A DNA stretch of 64,000 nt from Trachythela sp. YZ-2020 (Eukaryota; Cnidaria; Anthozoa; Malacalcyonacea; Clavulariidae). Both the position numbers and the translations under genes were made by a program. Positions 31,450-43,787 of the stretch are shown piece after piece. The stretch lies in the NCBI GenBank assembly GCA_016169945.1, contig JADLSH010000367.1, positions 8,729,501 through 8,793,500 on the forward strand. The letters are read 5' to 3'. The notes below the pieces were generated by a model that did no database searches, was not told where the DNA came from, and worked only from the letters and a program-made list of their open reading frames with translations. Within the stretch, counting starts at the first letter, position 1. The number at the start of each line of letters is the position of its first letter.

Positions 31450-34400
31450 ATGTTTGACCGCAAGCATAATTGTTGGTTTTATCGAAATGTGGTTTGGTTT
31501 GCTTTTGTTTGGAGTTTTTCATGGTTCGTAGAGGCAGAAGGTACATGTGCTACAGTATCCTTCAAGAAAATTGATGGTGAGTATATTAGTGAAGAATAAA
31601 TAAGCAATTATTGTGTGCGGTTACAGTAGATTCGATCTCGTCTTCCCCAATTGCAATTAACTGCAATTATATAGAGCAATAGACACTTCCCGATTTTTCT
31701 GGCTGGCAATGAAAACTACTTTAATATTTAACAATGGATTACATTGTCCGCCTCGATTTCAAGCTATTGTTTCGTGTGCACTCAAGAAAATTCGAGAACG
31801 ACAACGTGAAACGAACCGCTACTCATGAGTTAAGTAACAACGAAATCCAGTTTCCGTCATTGTGAGCAAACGTTTGCTGCGTGTCAGTCTATATTGCACA
31901 GATCCAGTAGCCAGAGTGCATGGAAGGCGTCGTTGTTTCAGCAACGATATAAAATTATAGTCTTGACGTCTAAACTGCGCTGCCTTGGGTTTTGGAACAG
32001 TAGTTGAAAAGGTTTTTAAAAAAACTTTGATGTTTCGCTGCCCCTCCTCAACAACGAAGTGTCACTGGTCCGGAGTACGTACCCAGGAATTAAGCATTCT
32101 TTCACATGCAATTGAGCTGATTATAATCAGGCTCATTGTTGTGGGTATACGTGGGGAGAGGGAAGGAAAAGGAAGGGGAGAAGAGGCCGACTTTCGTAAC
32201 TAAATGCTCTCTTCAATTTCGTTCAAACGAACGTAGAATTTAATTGATCAACAACAAGAATTGACGCACAAGCGAATACATTTCTTTCGACTTGATTTAC
32301 ATGTTATTTAACGAGCCTATAATTATTAAGGCATTTTGTCACGAAGACACGAACGTCGTGTCTGCTGCCCTCTCTCCCCTCCCTTTTCTCTCCCCTCTCC
32401 CCCCGTGCCCGCTCAAATAAGAGCCGGCTACGCAGGCGAGTCGCAAAGGTGAAACAATCATGCACTTATTACAGCACTGGCATGGCAACCATCATTCTTC
32501 AAGATTAAGACAGCAACATGCAACATTCAAAACAACAGGTGTCTTTATATTATTTAGGTACACACTTAACCACGATGGTGTTGTCCTCCCATAAAGTCAG
32601 TCATTTGTCGTATTGTACTGAGCTTTGTTTTAACACAAGCAATGCTTGCGTCGGATTTAAATATCGTTCTCCCATAAACCATCAACCGAATTGTGAAGTT
32701 CTCAAGGCGATGGGCATTTGTAATACCAAGCCAAGGAATGAAAGTGAGGGAGACACTTGGCAATTCTACGAAGCAGTCAGAGACAAACCAGTAAGTTAAA
32801 CTAAGTTTGGTCTAAATTAGTTCCATGGAAAATATCTACCTACTCTGGGATAACTTGTCTTAACTCAAGTCTAAGTGGCTCGATACAGTTTTCAAAAATC
32901 TAGGTTTTTAAACTTCGTATTTTTATGTTTTATGTAACAGATATCGGGATGTTCATATATTTTAATGTTTCTTCTTTCAAATTATGTTGGCTTTAGGAAC
33001 TCATAGTTCGCGAAAATATAATGGGATATAACCCATTGTTTTTCAAAAATGATTTTTTAGATAACGTGACATGCAACATGTTATACTACACACGCAATGG
33101 CGCGAGATGGCATGAGCAACTCGGCACGTCAGATCATTTTGATCACACCCATGCACATGCATGCACGAACGGGTCGGTCGCGCATGTTTGTTCATGCAGC
33201 ATAAAGTTTTGTTTTCACGATTCTTGCACAAGGGATTTTGTGGGGATTAATAATTATATCGAGCCACCTTAACAAGATTTAAGAGAAACTCAATCAATTT
33301 GTAGTTGCGAGTTAACGTGATTTCGACGAGCTATTCCTAGAGGAAATACAAGGAGATGTGTCTTTAATATAGAGATTCTTACATTATTGGCAAGCTCAAG
33401 CAATGGGGTGCATAAAAGCAGAATGATGAATAATGAATAACAGGTCTATAAAGAAAAAAAATGAAATAATGGATTTTTGCTGCATATAGCGACTCCTCGC
33501 CCTTCCTAAACCAAACAACTATAGTTCCCAAAAATTGTTTTATAACTCCAATGATCAAGCCCTGTGATTGGATGAAGCCAATTTGAAGCTAAGAGCGGGA
33601 ACCGCGCGGCGCGGAAGAAAAATAACTTTCAAAAAGACTAGGGATAGTTTCGAGGAGTGGAAAATTCCGTCAAAAGTTTGTTTTTGAGCGAAAATGAGCA
33701 AGAAAAGTCGTTTTTTCATCTGAAGGCTTCACTTTAAAATAACTGTTCCTGGTTTTCTGGATAGTTCTCACTGTTCTACACTTAGTTCCAGCAAAAATTC
33801 GAGGGGTAACAGTTTTGTACACGAAAAAATGGCAAATGTATGAACGTGCCGAAGCAAACTTAGCTCTTCAACTTCGAAAAAAGCTACTTTAAAACATTTC
33901 GTAAAAAAACTTGTTTTGTACTAAAGTCCAAGTATTGAAGTCTATTTTGAGCTTTTAGTCATTACTATAACTGCTGTAAAACGTGAGTAAATCCATGTTT
34001 TCCAAGTGGTGTATTTTTCAACTCCATACGTACATGGTGGCCATCATGATTGGCTTCAAAGATGGCGGCCAAGTTATCGTTCCAGGCAGTTGCTGACCGA
34101 ATGCTGGTTCGCTACAAATGGTAGCCATGGTAACATTGTCATTTGCTTTATATTTTTTGTACAAAATGGCAGAAAATAGAATTCTTTCTTATTCTATAGA
34201 ATTTTCAACTTTGTCCATTAAAACATTAAACCTTTTCAATATAGTTAAATTAAGGATATTGTCAACGATCCTTCAAAATAGAGGTTATCCTTGTCTTATT
34301 CTTCCATTGATAGAAATGATTAATACAAAATAGGCGTCATGCTGCTTTAAAATTTCATATTTTCACCTCCATTTCAGCCACGGCCATGTTTGGAAGCCAA

Positions 34401-37400
34401 CGTATGTAAAAATGGTGGAACTTGTGTTGAAGAGGAATGTCCCAGTAACGACTTCAATTGTACTTGTCCTGATAAATTCAGTGGCAAGTTTTGCGAAGTA
34501 GTGAATGGTAGGTTCATATACCATATTAAATTATTTAAATTTGTGTAATTTGTTAGTCCGCGTAGTCGTACTCGTAAGTATGAAGATTCTTCTCTCATGC
34601 TTAATGTTCCGTTGTGTAAAACAAGTACTTTTAAGGTGGCTCCCTTCAGTTTTCTTAATAATGGAAGATTTCCGATTTAGATCCGAATTTTTTTACTATA
34701 ATTATTTGTTGAAAATTAAAAAGAGTCTGAATTGTATGAAGGAAGAGGAATGGAAATAAACGCGAAAGTCTCTGCCCGATTTGTGAGCCAATATGGCGTC
34801 AAACCAAATTGTTTAATTCCAAATTGTTTAATTAAACCAAATTGTTTAATTCCTGTGAAAGCAAATCACGTATGTAAATTTAAAAAATTCATGCTGTCGA
34901 AGAAGATATATTCTAACATAGCTTGGACCGTTCGACGTACAACGCTAGGCTATCATACTGTTGCGCTCTTTGTTAAAATAGCGTTTAAAGCCCAATGACA
35001 TATACATCCCTGAGTCCACCTTTCGAAATGGCCTTCGCGAGCAACTTTAAAAACATTAATAAATTGTCAAAATATATCATAAAGCAACTGCAATTTAATA
35101 ATACCGACGAGGTGAAAGAGAGAGTTATACACAGTTTTACCAACTATCAATATTACATTGATTTCGCAGCATACAAACAAGCGAAATCCGCATAGCGAAA
35201 TCATCGACATTCCCGGCCATGGCACACTAGGTCATGACTGGAGCGAGACTTTTCAAGAGACTTTTTCATCGTATTAGAACAATGTAATGTCAAAATATAC
35301 ACGTTGGCCAGTAGATCTTTGGTCCGAAGTATCGTTATATTAAAAAAATGAAACATAAAACCAAAGGATTATTGAAATATACCATGGATTGTGTGTTGTT
35401 ACAGATATCTTCACATTTCGGGCAGAGGCTTTCTCCCTTCCTCTCCCGTTTCTCCCCTCCGCCCGCGCTCCGAATTTTAGCGGTTTTTTCATTATATTGC
35501 CGTTTAGCGCATTTTATTTATTACCATCTAGCGTATAAAGCACTGAGGTGATCCAAAGCCTCTGCGGAGGAGAGAGGCTTTGGTATATTAAATTGTTTTA
35601 CAGATTTAAAAAAAGTACTGTCATGGAAAAAATACGTTATTAAAAATAATCACATTTTTCTATTTTGAAAACAATTGTCATGAACAAACGAACAAACATA
35701 AATCCTAATTTGAACGCACATAAATCGCAAGAGCATATTGCACCAATAAAATCTTTTACACAACGTTTTAGGGACTTTTGCGTCTTGTGAAGAATTGCAT
35801 CGAAATGGCAGGTAAAATTGTCATACTTCATATTTTTGCTAGTGGTCTATATTAGATATAAGTTCAGACGTTTGAGGACGTTTCTGATTATCATCAAGTT
35901 GTTTCTTTACTGTTCATGACTGCGGCCTTTGCAATATTTCAGTGATGTACCAAATGGTGTTTACAACATTCAAACCAAGACGGACAAAGGAATGACCAAG
36001 ACATACTGTCAGATGACGTCACTTGAAGGCTGTGTAGGTGGTGGTTGGACCATTGTTATGAAGATCAATGGAAAGAAAGTATTATATTTAATATATTTTC
36101 CCTTGCTTTTTAACTTATTATTTTCGACAACTGTTTGTGAACTTGTATACAAGTAATCATAAGCTAATTCGGTGGTTGTGTTGGAACATAGTCCCTATAA
36201 TACAGTGTCTGGAAACGCGGCAAACTTGAAAGTTTATAGCCATGTCCGTGGGTTGATGTTGAGGGTGTACTGAGAGTGCACGTTTTCTTTGTTTTACAAA
36301 TGTTAATATTCAGCTGCAGAGAGTTTATTGGCTGCTTCCTTCATTATGCTAAGAGAACAATGTGTTTACTGAGCGTGAAGGTGCACAAACATGAACAAAA
36401 ACATAGAACAAAAGCTTTAGATGCGTTTCCAGACACTGTTATAGGGACTATGGTTGGAATGATGGGAATTTGAATAAATTATCAAAGAAAAGTATCGTCA
36501 TAGACCAGTTCGTATTTTCGACTGCGCATCCAAATGACGCGTTCTGCGTCGGGATAAAATTGCACGTGAATCATAACGTGTACAGCTAAAACTGGAAGAT
36601 TTAAAATATGGATATCAAAGTATTCAAATGGTTAATCGTCCATTCAGTGCCATCTTGTTCTAACATACTTTGTTCTCTGTGTAAAGTTAAAATATGGGAG
36701 GGTGCACTTTTGTGTAATTTAAAGTGAGTCAACCTTGCGAAAAAAATGTTCTTCGAACAACGTTTTGCATATTCAAATCACGTTGCAGTTGTATTGTTGC
36801 TATTTGTAAAACACAAATGATGATTGAACAGGTGACTACTTTGATATTCATATTTTAGAACTCAGCTACATGCTATGATTCATGCAACTGCAATGTTATC
36901 CCTACATAGAACGCGTCACTTGGATACGCAGTTGACACTACGTGTTAGTTATGATGAGGAAATGGCCCGCAAAGTGCTGTGCATGGTAAAGCCCTCTAAT
37001 GATGCGGTTTTGAGCCCAAAACTAAATTCCTTGTAATGGATATATTGTTTACTTTTTTCCCTTCTCTAGCCATAAAAATCTCCATTTCTTAGCTGAAATA
37101 AGTTGAAACTTCTCGTAATTTATTCATCTTCTTTAAATTACTCCATTTTTAAACAGAAAACATTTGGATACGGTTCTACTTACTGGTCTAACAAACAGAC
37201 GTTTAATCCCATTGGTGGAGCATCTGGTTTGAATGACGTGGAAACAAAACTTCCAACGTATTGGAGTACTTCATTTAAAGAGCTCTGTATTGGAATGAAA
37301 GTCCGCGATGATCTACGATTCCTGACGATACCTTACGCTGGTCAGTCATTGTACAGTTTAATTGCTGACGGAAAATTTCGTAAAACCAAACTTGGCCGAG

Positions 37401-37699
37401 AAAAGTGGAAGTCATTAATGGAGGACGCGTCACTGCAACGGAATTGCAACAAGGAGGGCTTCAACAGCCACAGTCCTTCTGCAGAACACACAAGTGTTCG
37501 AATTGGTATCCGCGGCAACGAGCAACAAGACTGTGATACAGCTGACTCGTTTCTTGGCATAGGAGCTAAACGTCATGAAGTACGAATCGAGTGCAAAGTC
37601 GACGGCTCACCTATACCTACAAGCGGTAATTACGGAACATGCAATACGGACAATGGAAGAAAGAGCATTAAGTCGATGGGATACATTCTAGTTCGTTAA
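31450..37699 (+). CDS. Gene A: secreted PAN/EGF/fibrinogen-like protein (skeletal organic matrix protein 5-like)
   Basis: Six exons: 31450-31576, 32558-32790, 34378-34507, 35772-35811, 35943-36078, 37157-37699. They total 1209 nt (402 aa) with all phases matching. Residues 1-42 are a basic then Trp/Phe-rich hydrophobic signal region. About 44-120 is a PAN/apple-like module (YCTELCF, CVGFKYRS, NCEVLKAMGIC). About 121-163 is an EGF-like module (CKNGGTC...CTCPDKFSGKFC). The 40-nt exon encodes GTFASCEELHRNG. About 178-402 is a fibrinogen-related region (DVPNGVYNI, TYCQMTS, GGGWTIVMK, then YWSNK, DVETKLPTYW, CIGMKV, SLIADG, DNG, MGYILVR). The protein should be exported and disulphide-rich. The order matches cnidarian proteins annotated as skeletal organic matrix protein 5-like; function is unproven and binding of glycans or matrix is only inference. 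Unlike genes B and C, the last 180 codons have no intron. The ATG at 31450 was chosen because it begins the signal sequence. Confidence 0.9.
32140..32410. repeat. Degenerate purine/pyrimidine inverted repeat in gene A intron 1
   Basis: A GGGGAGAGGGAAGGAAAAGG tract at 32151-32175 and a complementary CTCTCCCCTCCCTTTTCTCT tract near 32371-32395 face each other. It may be an old foldback or just opposed low-complexity tracts. Confidence 0.35.
35421..35585. repeat. Foldback repeat in gene A intron 3
   Basis: gcagaggctttctcc at the left is complementary to ggagagaggctttgg and cctctgc at the right, with a pyrimidine-rich interior. It lies between the EGF exon and the 40-nt exon. Confidence 0.45.
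36512..36940. mobile_element. Diverged foldback element, relative of 29081-29376
   Basis: The left arm contains GCATCCAAATGACGCGTTCT and the right arm its approximate complement AGAACGCGTCACTTGGATAC. The phrase GATTTAAAATATG and an ATTCAAATG segment are shared with the element at 29081. Located in gene A intron 5. Confidence 0.6.
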
Positions 37700-37989
37700 T
37701 GCTCGTTTAAGCTGCGATTTGTCGGACCGATTTTAGGTTTTGGTGAATGATAATGACGAATATTGTCAGTTGGTGAAGTCATCAGATGACGTTTGTTGCA
37801 TCTGATTTTTCAAATATCATTAACGTGCACCTGAAATCGGCCCGACAAATCGCAGCATGTATAAACGTACCGTTAAACAGATCTAACGATGTTGGCCCAG
37901 ACTCATGCAACAACGTGGAAATATTTAGTTTAACTGCTTATTTTTCAAATCTTTTGGTATTAATTTGATATGAGTTTGTCCAAATTGAA

Positions 37990-38458
37990 AATCTGATCTT
38001 TCACACATAAAACATTTTTTGAAAATTGTTGATACCTAATTTTATGAACTATTTATTACACTGCACATTCCATAAACCGAAACCGAAAACCGAACAGTTG
38101 AAAAGAACTTTTCTGTATTCTGGAACTCAATTGTGGAACTCTCTTTCCGATGACATTAAAAGCTGCAACTCCTTGCAGGTTTTTAAATCTAAATATTTTA
38201 AATTTTATGATTTATAACTTATGATTTTAAGGATTTTTCCATTCATGCTAATAGTCATATTTGACACATATACAGACTTACTAACATTTTTAGTTAGTAA
38301 ATATATACTTTGTCAATATAACCTAGTTTTAACCTTGTATTTTTAATGTTGTAAATACTCTATAGTTTTAACTTATAGTCAGGGCCTCCAGGGAGAACAG
38401 CATTTCTCTGATGGAGTCACCCTGAATAAATAAAGCTACTACTACCACTACTACTATA
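37990..38458 (+). pseudogene. LINE 3' end: RT-ORF C-terminus, UTR and (CTA)n tail
   Basis: The open frame ending at 38217 contains TFLYSGTQLWNSLSDDIKSC and SLQVFKSKYFKF, the standard C-terminus of CR1/L2-type reverse-transcriptase proteins. A 3' UTR follows with gggcctccagggagaacagc and gaataaataaagctacta, then a (CTA)n microsatellite tail near 38435-38458. The copy is strongly 5'-truncated and lies about 300 bases after the gene A stop. Confidence 0.75.
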
Positions 38459-40222
38459 AGCAATCTGGAGTCTGCCTGTCCGGAGACTACTGGTACCCCC
38501 CAGGAATATTTTACAGACGACGCCTTAGATTAGTTGATTGAAAATACAATCATGCCTAGTTAAAGCAAACCATGACAAGAATTTTTTAACAGAATCAGGT
38601 GTTCTCACAGAAAAATAGAAAATAGACAAACTAGTCTACATTTGAATAAACTGATATATGGGAAAGGGTCAAACTAAATCTTAATATAAACCAATATAAA
38701 AATATCACTACACATTTTTACTGTTTATCACTGCACAAATTGGTTATCACTGCGCACTTAAATTAGGCACGAATTGTTGGATAGTATTGCATAGTCGGAA
38801 CCACGGGGGCAGCGGGGGTAGCTGCTCCCGCTGCCCTTTGCTTACGGAGGCAAGCGGGGGCAGCCCTGTGCCCTTTGCTGCCATATAGCAATATCATACA
38901 TTCACTTTTTTATCTAATTTAACACACCGAATTAAAAATTTTTCGGTAATACTCCTCAATCTCAATGAAAGAGCCCTTTTGTAAAATTCTTCCCCCGTAG
39001 CCCTAAATTGCTTCCGGCGCCTCTGTCCATGAAAGATTAAAAGTTAGATGTTCATATTATAGCTATCCTCTTAACCCTGGCGACTTTTAAAATATTTGCT
39101 GTCCGCTTAATACAAATACAGGATCGATATATAATTATATAGTTTATATATAGGTGTGGTTAAATGTTGCTGTTTATTTCATATTACTTCGTTAATACAA
39201 ACAATAATAGAGTAATTGCAAGCAAGACAACTATTCAACCGATACTGAGGTGCATGGTAGTTGTAATATGTACCCATCAGAATAAAGCACCCAGATGTAC
39301 CCAGATGTACCCAGCACTATTGGCTTTGCGGTGGCCTTGTATTTATCGAAAATCGAAATGTGATGATCAGCTCAGGTAGAAAACCGCTTGTGTTTGGCTA
39401 GATCTCTTGATATGATTCAATTTTTAATTCATTGTTAATTATAATTGTAGTTGTGAATGGAGTTGTGAGTGTTAATGTTATTATAATCTAAATTATGGGG
39501 TCGCCGTAATTGAGGGAACTGTGGCCAATTAGCAAGTAGTTGCACTAGAGTCTAACAAATCATTAAATCGTTACATCGGCTATATACACTAATTTCATTG
39601 TATTGCATTGTTTTTCATTCGATTTTTATAATTAGTTGGGTTAGCTATGCACGAATACATCGATTTCATGCTGAGTTCGAACAGGACAGTTCCAAATTCA
39701 TCCTATCACTCGTGCAGGTGAACTGATTTTAAATGAATAAAACTAAAATTTAGTCTCTTTGGAAAATTATTCCATATGGCGAAACAACTTAAAATTTATT
39801 GACTACGTATCCTGTTTGATCGTGTTATTTGAAGAGAATGACGAGCCTAAACTGAAAGCCTGCTTTCCAATTTCCATCTCAACCGTATGGTGCCGAAACG
39901 GAGCGTATTTTTTGTTTCGCAAGCCCTAGGGCGCTCGCCTGCAACTTTTTTGCGACCTGCAATGTGACTATATTTTTAATTTTTAATTACGAGAGAATTT
40001 TTCCTGATTCGCGCAGAGAAGCGGTTTCAACTTTTTCTGCAACTGGCAACGTAATTTATTTTCATTGCGACACCAGTTGCAATCTAGGATTGTTAAACTA
40101 GGCAATAGTTCTTGCAAGTTTCAAACAGGAGAAAAAATTGCCTCGTGAAACAGGGTCTTCAATTTGTTATTCATATTGTTCGTTTTTTACATTCTTTTGC
40201 ATAAATGTTGAAATATAGTATA
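38459..40222. other. Intergenic with repeat scraps
   Basis: Contains a G/C-rich repeated segment at 38800-38885 (gggggcagcgggggtagc, twice) and a repeated 'caactggcaacg' motif around 39940-40100 that also appears near 6395 and 45673. No gene is supported. Confidence 0.4.
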
Positions 40223-40797
40223 CAGGGTGTATAAAATAACGAGACCTTTAGAAATCAAGCTATTGTTGGAATTTGAATGCCTTAGCACTACAGGGTGTAT
40301 TAAAAAAAACGCAACCTCGGAATTTCCCAAGAAATCCACTTTGTTCTTAAGAACAAAAGATTTTAGGCCCCTGGGAATTTAAAATAGCTTCTAATCGTAT
40401 TCCAGGAGCATAACTGTCGAATTACTAATAGGTCGTATTACTATTTTAAATTCCCCAGGGGCCTAAAATCTTTTGTGCTTTAAGAACAAAGTGGATTTCT
40501 TGGGAAATTCCGAGGTTGCGTTTTTTTTATACACCCTGTATGCTGAACCCACGCATTGCGCTGCGACTATACTTTGAGTCTGGGTATAATGTAAAGCAGT
40601 ACAAACTCGTTGCTCTGTGGTCAGTTGAACCATTTTTATTCGAACTGATGATATGAGTAATTAGTAATTTGACAATTTGTTATGCAGTTATGCTCCTTCA
40701 TACGATTAGAAGCTATTTTAAATTCCCTGGAGCATAAAATCTCGTGCTTAACAACAATAGGTTAATTTCTAAAGGTCTCCTTTTTTGATACACCCTG
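40223..40797. mobile_element. Outer CAGGGTG-type element carrying a nested insertion
   Basis: Ends CAGGGTGTATAAAATAACG and its complement-like TTTTTTGATACACCCTG, TA on both sides, with AGACCTTTAGAAAT internal to each end. Its left part (TTTGAATGCC...) and the sequence after the insert (TGCTGAACCC) are contiguous in the uninterrupted relative at 30450-30639, read on the other strand. Confidence 0.8.
40291..40538. mobile_element. Inner nested miniature element, 248 bp
   Basis: CAGGGTGTATTAAAAAAAAC to GTTTTTTTTATACACCCTG. The arms pair almost perfectly for about 100 bases through CAACCTCGGAATTTCCC and AAAATCTTTTG. Flanked by TA (40289-40290 and 40539-40540). Confidence 0.88.
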
Positions 40798-43164
40798 TAT
40801 GTTGAAATAATAAGTGACTGGATGGCATGCAGAACAGTAGGATTTCCAAACAATCAAAAGACAATCGACATTCCGATCAATGGATCGTGACTGGATGGCG
40901 CTGTTTTTATGCAACGTGTTATGCAAAGCGCCATTGTAATTTTCGAAGGGCGAATGAGTTAACTTCACTTGTATGAAAAGATTATGAAAGCTTAACCGGT
41001 TAAAGGTAATAAGCTATGATTTTGAAAGCGGTTTTTTTCTTAGTTTTGACTTCATTATCGCGGAAATACAGTAGTCTCTAGCTTAAGAGAGAAGGAAGCG
41101 TTCAGGACAAGAAAATATTATTACATGATTGAAAATACACGAGGCTAGACCATACACACAGAGACTATGGCTTGGGAGTTGGGTCGTGCAATTAGCAAGG
41201 CGTCCACTGGAAGAAATATATCATTTGAAACAAGACTATAACAATGCAGATGTTCTACAAAAGGCTCAGAAGAAGAGTCATGTTTATTGTCGCGATCGTT
41301 GGTAACAGGGTAAATAAAATGGTGAGAAATTTTGAACGATTTTGAATTACAAATTACTATTATATTTTGTTCAATAATTGTGCCAAACTATAATAAATCT
41401 TTTATTAATCGCTTATTCAAGGATTGTTCAAAGGTATAAATTATTTTACTAGCAACGTTTCGGACAGTTTTACTGTCCGTCTTCAGGCTACAATTAATGT
41501 TCTTATATTTTACAAAAGTTGATCGCGATCAACAAAGACCCTTTTCCGTTCACTGGGGAAAATCTATCAGTATTATTACTCGACGCATTTATACATGTTG
41601 CATTTAATGCATGTTAGGGTTATTAATAAGGGTTATTATAGTATTTTAGTAGTGTCGGAAATATGATAATAATAAGATCCAAATGGGCTAATATGAGGGA
41701 AATATTCTCATGTTTCGCGCACGAATATATTTCTCTTTGGTTTTGACCCCGATCCGGCAACCCAATCCCTAACCCTAACTCTATTGTGCGCGAAACATGA
41801 GGAAAAATCAACACGAGGTTTGGAAGGTTTTCTTCATAATCCCTTTCTGCTTTAGAATTAGGCAAAGGTATTATGAATTATTAATTAACTTACAAATAGC
41901 AAGATTTCTTATACACCCGATAAACGCTTGTTTTTTAACTTATTCCTATCATACACCGCGAAACAAAAAGGAATGGCACATTTGAAGGAGACACAATTAC
42001 TAAATTAAAAGGAGACATGCACTTTTTCAGTTTTCTCCAAGCATTGTCACTCGAATTAGGATTCTTGGGCCCACACCTTTCGCGGATAACGCCTGAAAAT
42101 CGGGCTAGATTGTTGATATGTTAATTAATAGTAGTCTCTTCGAGTTTATAATATATATAAAAGCCTTGTTGTTCGAAATATATAGTAAGTAAAACTAACG
42201 GTGAGAAAATGAAATATATGCATATGTTCTATCTCAGGCTAATATCAAAAGTATTTTAGCTGCATCAAGTCAATGTGATAATTGTGTTAATATAAGCGAT
42301 ATATTAAAGAAGAGTGCAAAAAGATCTATATAGAAACACTGTCACCTCTAAATACGGTGCTATAATTGCTAAAAAACGCCGGTGTGGAAAGAAAATTGGC
42401 CGGTTACTGTTTTGCCACCTGCATTCCAGCCAGTATATAAATTGTACATAAAACATCCACTCGTAAAAAAACACCAAAATGTATGAGTATTTTTCAAAAA
42501 TGTCCACAGAAAATCATCAGAAAACATTTGTCCAGTACTATATATTAACGAGCAGAAGGACAAACACGAAGATTGAAGTCCCAGAAATTGTATATTACCT
42601 TTTCACTTTAATTTTTATTGAACTAATATTTCTTTAAAAGCATTTCAGTACAATTCTACTATAAGCAAAATTATTTTTCCATATAATTTGTATTTTTTAG
42701 TAATTTTAATAACTTTTAATAAATTTAAATTTAATATACAATGACAAAAAATGTAACAATTCGGGGAAGCGATTGTTAATTTTTTAAATATTTTCATAAC
42801 AATAATACATTTTTCACATAAGCGTATGATGAAGTTTAATTATTTACACTTTGAATTACATTTATATAAAGTAACGTTAATATTTACTTCTAAGCTTATA
42901 TGGATTCCCCTACTGCGCACTCTCATCAAAACAATAAATTTAATAATGAGCCATGGTTTATAGAAAATAATCCTGGTTTGAAAAGTAGATTAAAGTCATT
43001 GCTCTTTGCTTTTGTTCACATAAAAAGATTTTGCATCTCCCCAGTGAATACAGGAACGCATTATTTTCTGTATAATTGAGCAATCATCCAATTGTAGTCT
43101 CAGTCTTCAATCGCGCATCAAGTAGAATATGCGCATTTCCTAACCATGTTTATTTTTTATTAAT
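40798..43164. other. Intergenic between genes A and B
   Basis: AT-rich. It holds a retroelement-like stem motif near 41452-41490 and a small inverted repeat around catgtttcgcgcac (41708 and 41786). No gene is supported. Confidence 0.4.
41452..41490 (-). repeat. Penelope-type terminal stem motif, hammerhead-like but imperfect
   Basis: The minus strand reads CCTGAAGACGGACAG, then TAAAA, then CTGTCCGAAACGTTGC. It resembles the conserved stem found in the terminal repeats of Penelope-like elements. A hammerhead reading (CTGAAGA, stem, GAAAC) needs an extra unpaired C, and stem I does not form. Confidence 0.35.
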
Positions 43165-43745
43165 TAGAGCCCCATGCACTAACCCCAAATAAGATTGTTA
43201 GTATGTCCAATATTTGGGACATGAAAGAAAAATTGTAAGATATTTTGCTAGTAAAAAACCTCATCTTGATAAACTTTTTTAATGTCAAATTTGCCAGATA
43301 TGATGCCATTAGATTAATTTTAGCAGGAAATCAACGTGGAACGCCTAACACAACTAAATCTCATCCTGCTTGTGTAGGACTGACGGAGCACAGTCTTGTA
43401 GATCTAAACTACGGCGAGCAGGACACGTGTGGGTACCTCTCGCCTTTTACGAACACAAACATGTGAATATATGAACTATTCCCGATATCCTTCTGTTTCT
43501 ACTATCATCTCTAGTTGTAAGCACCATGTATGGGACCTGGTCTCGTTTGTGCTTCGCCACTTTTGACATTTTTAGGTAGTGTTATTATTGTTAAGTGTAA
43601 CTATATTGTACAATAATGTCCATCTATTTGTGCGCCAAATCGGAGCTGCTAAAGTAACTTCTACAGTGAAAAAGTCGATAAAGATGAGGCTTTTTCCAAA
43701 GAAGATATATTTCATTTCTACACATACCAAAAATGTTATTTGAAG
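43165..43745. mobile_element. Relative of the TTAA element, with an internal insertion
   Basis: The left part has CACTAACCCCAAATAAG, CCTCATCTTGAT and GCCAGATATGATGCCATTAG; the right part has the complements CAGTGAAAAAGTCGATAAAG and ATGAGGCTTTTTCC. About 300 bases in the middle (43330-43640) are unrelated to the relative at 16225, so something has inserted or been exchanged. It abuts the 3' end of gene B. Confidence 0.55.
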
Positions 43746-43787
43746 TTGTTGGCAGTTTAACGAAAAAATTTAAGAACTGAAATTATC

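Noticed and set aside
41766..41780. CCCTAACCCTAA telomere-like repeat
   Set aside because: Only about two units; too short to mean an interstitial telomere.
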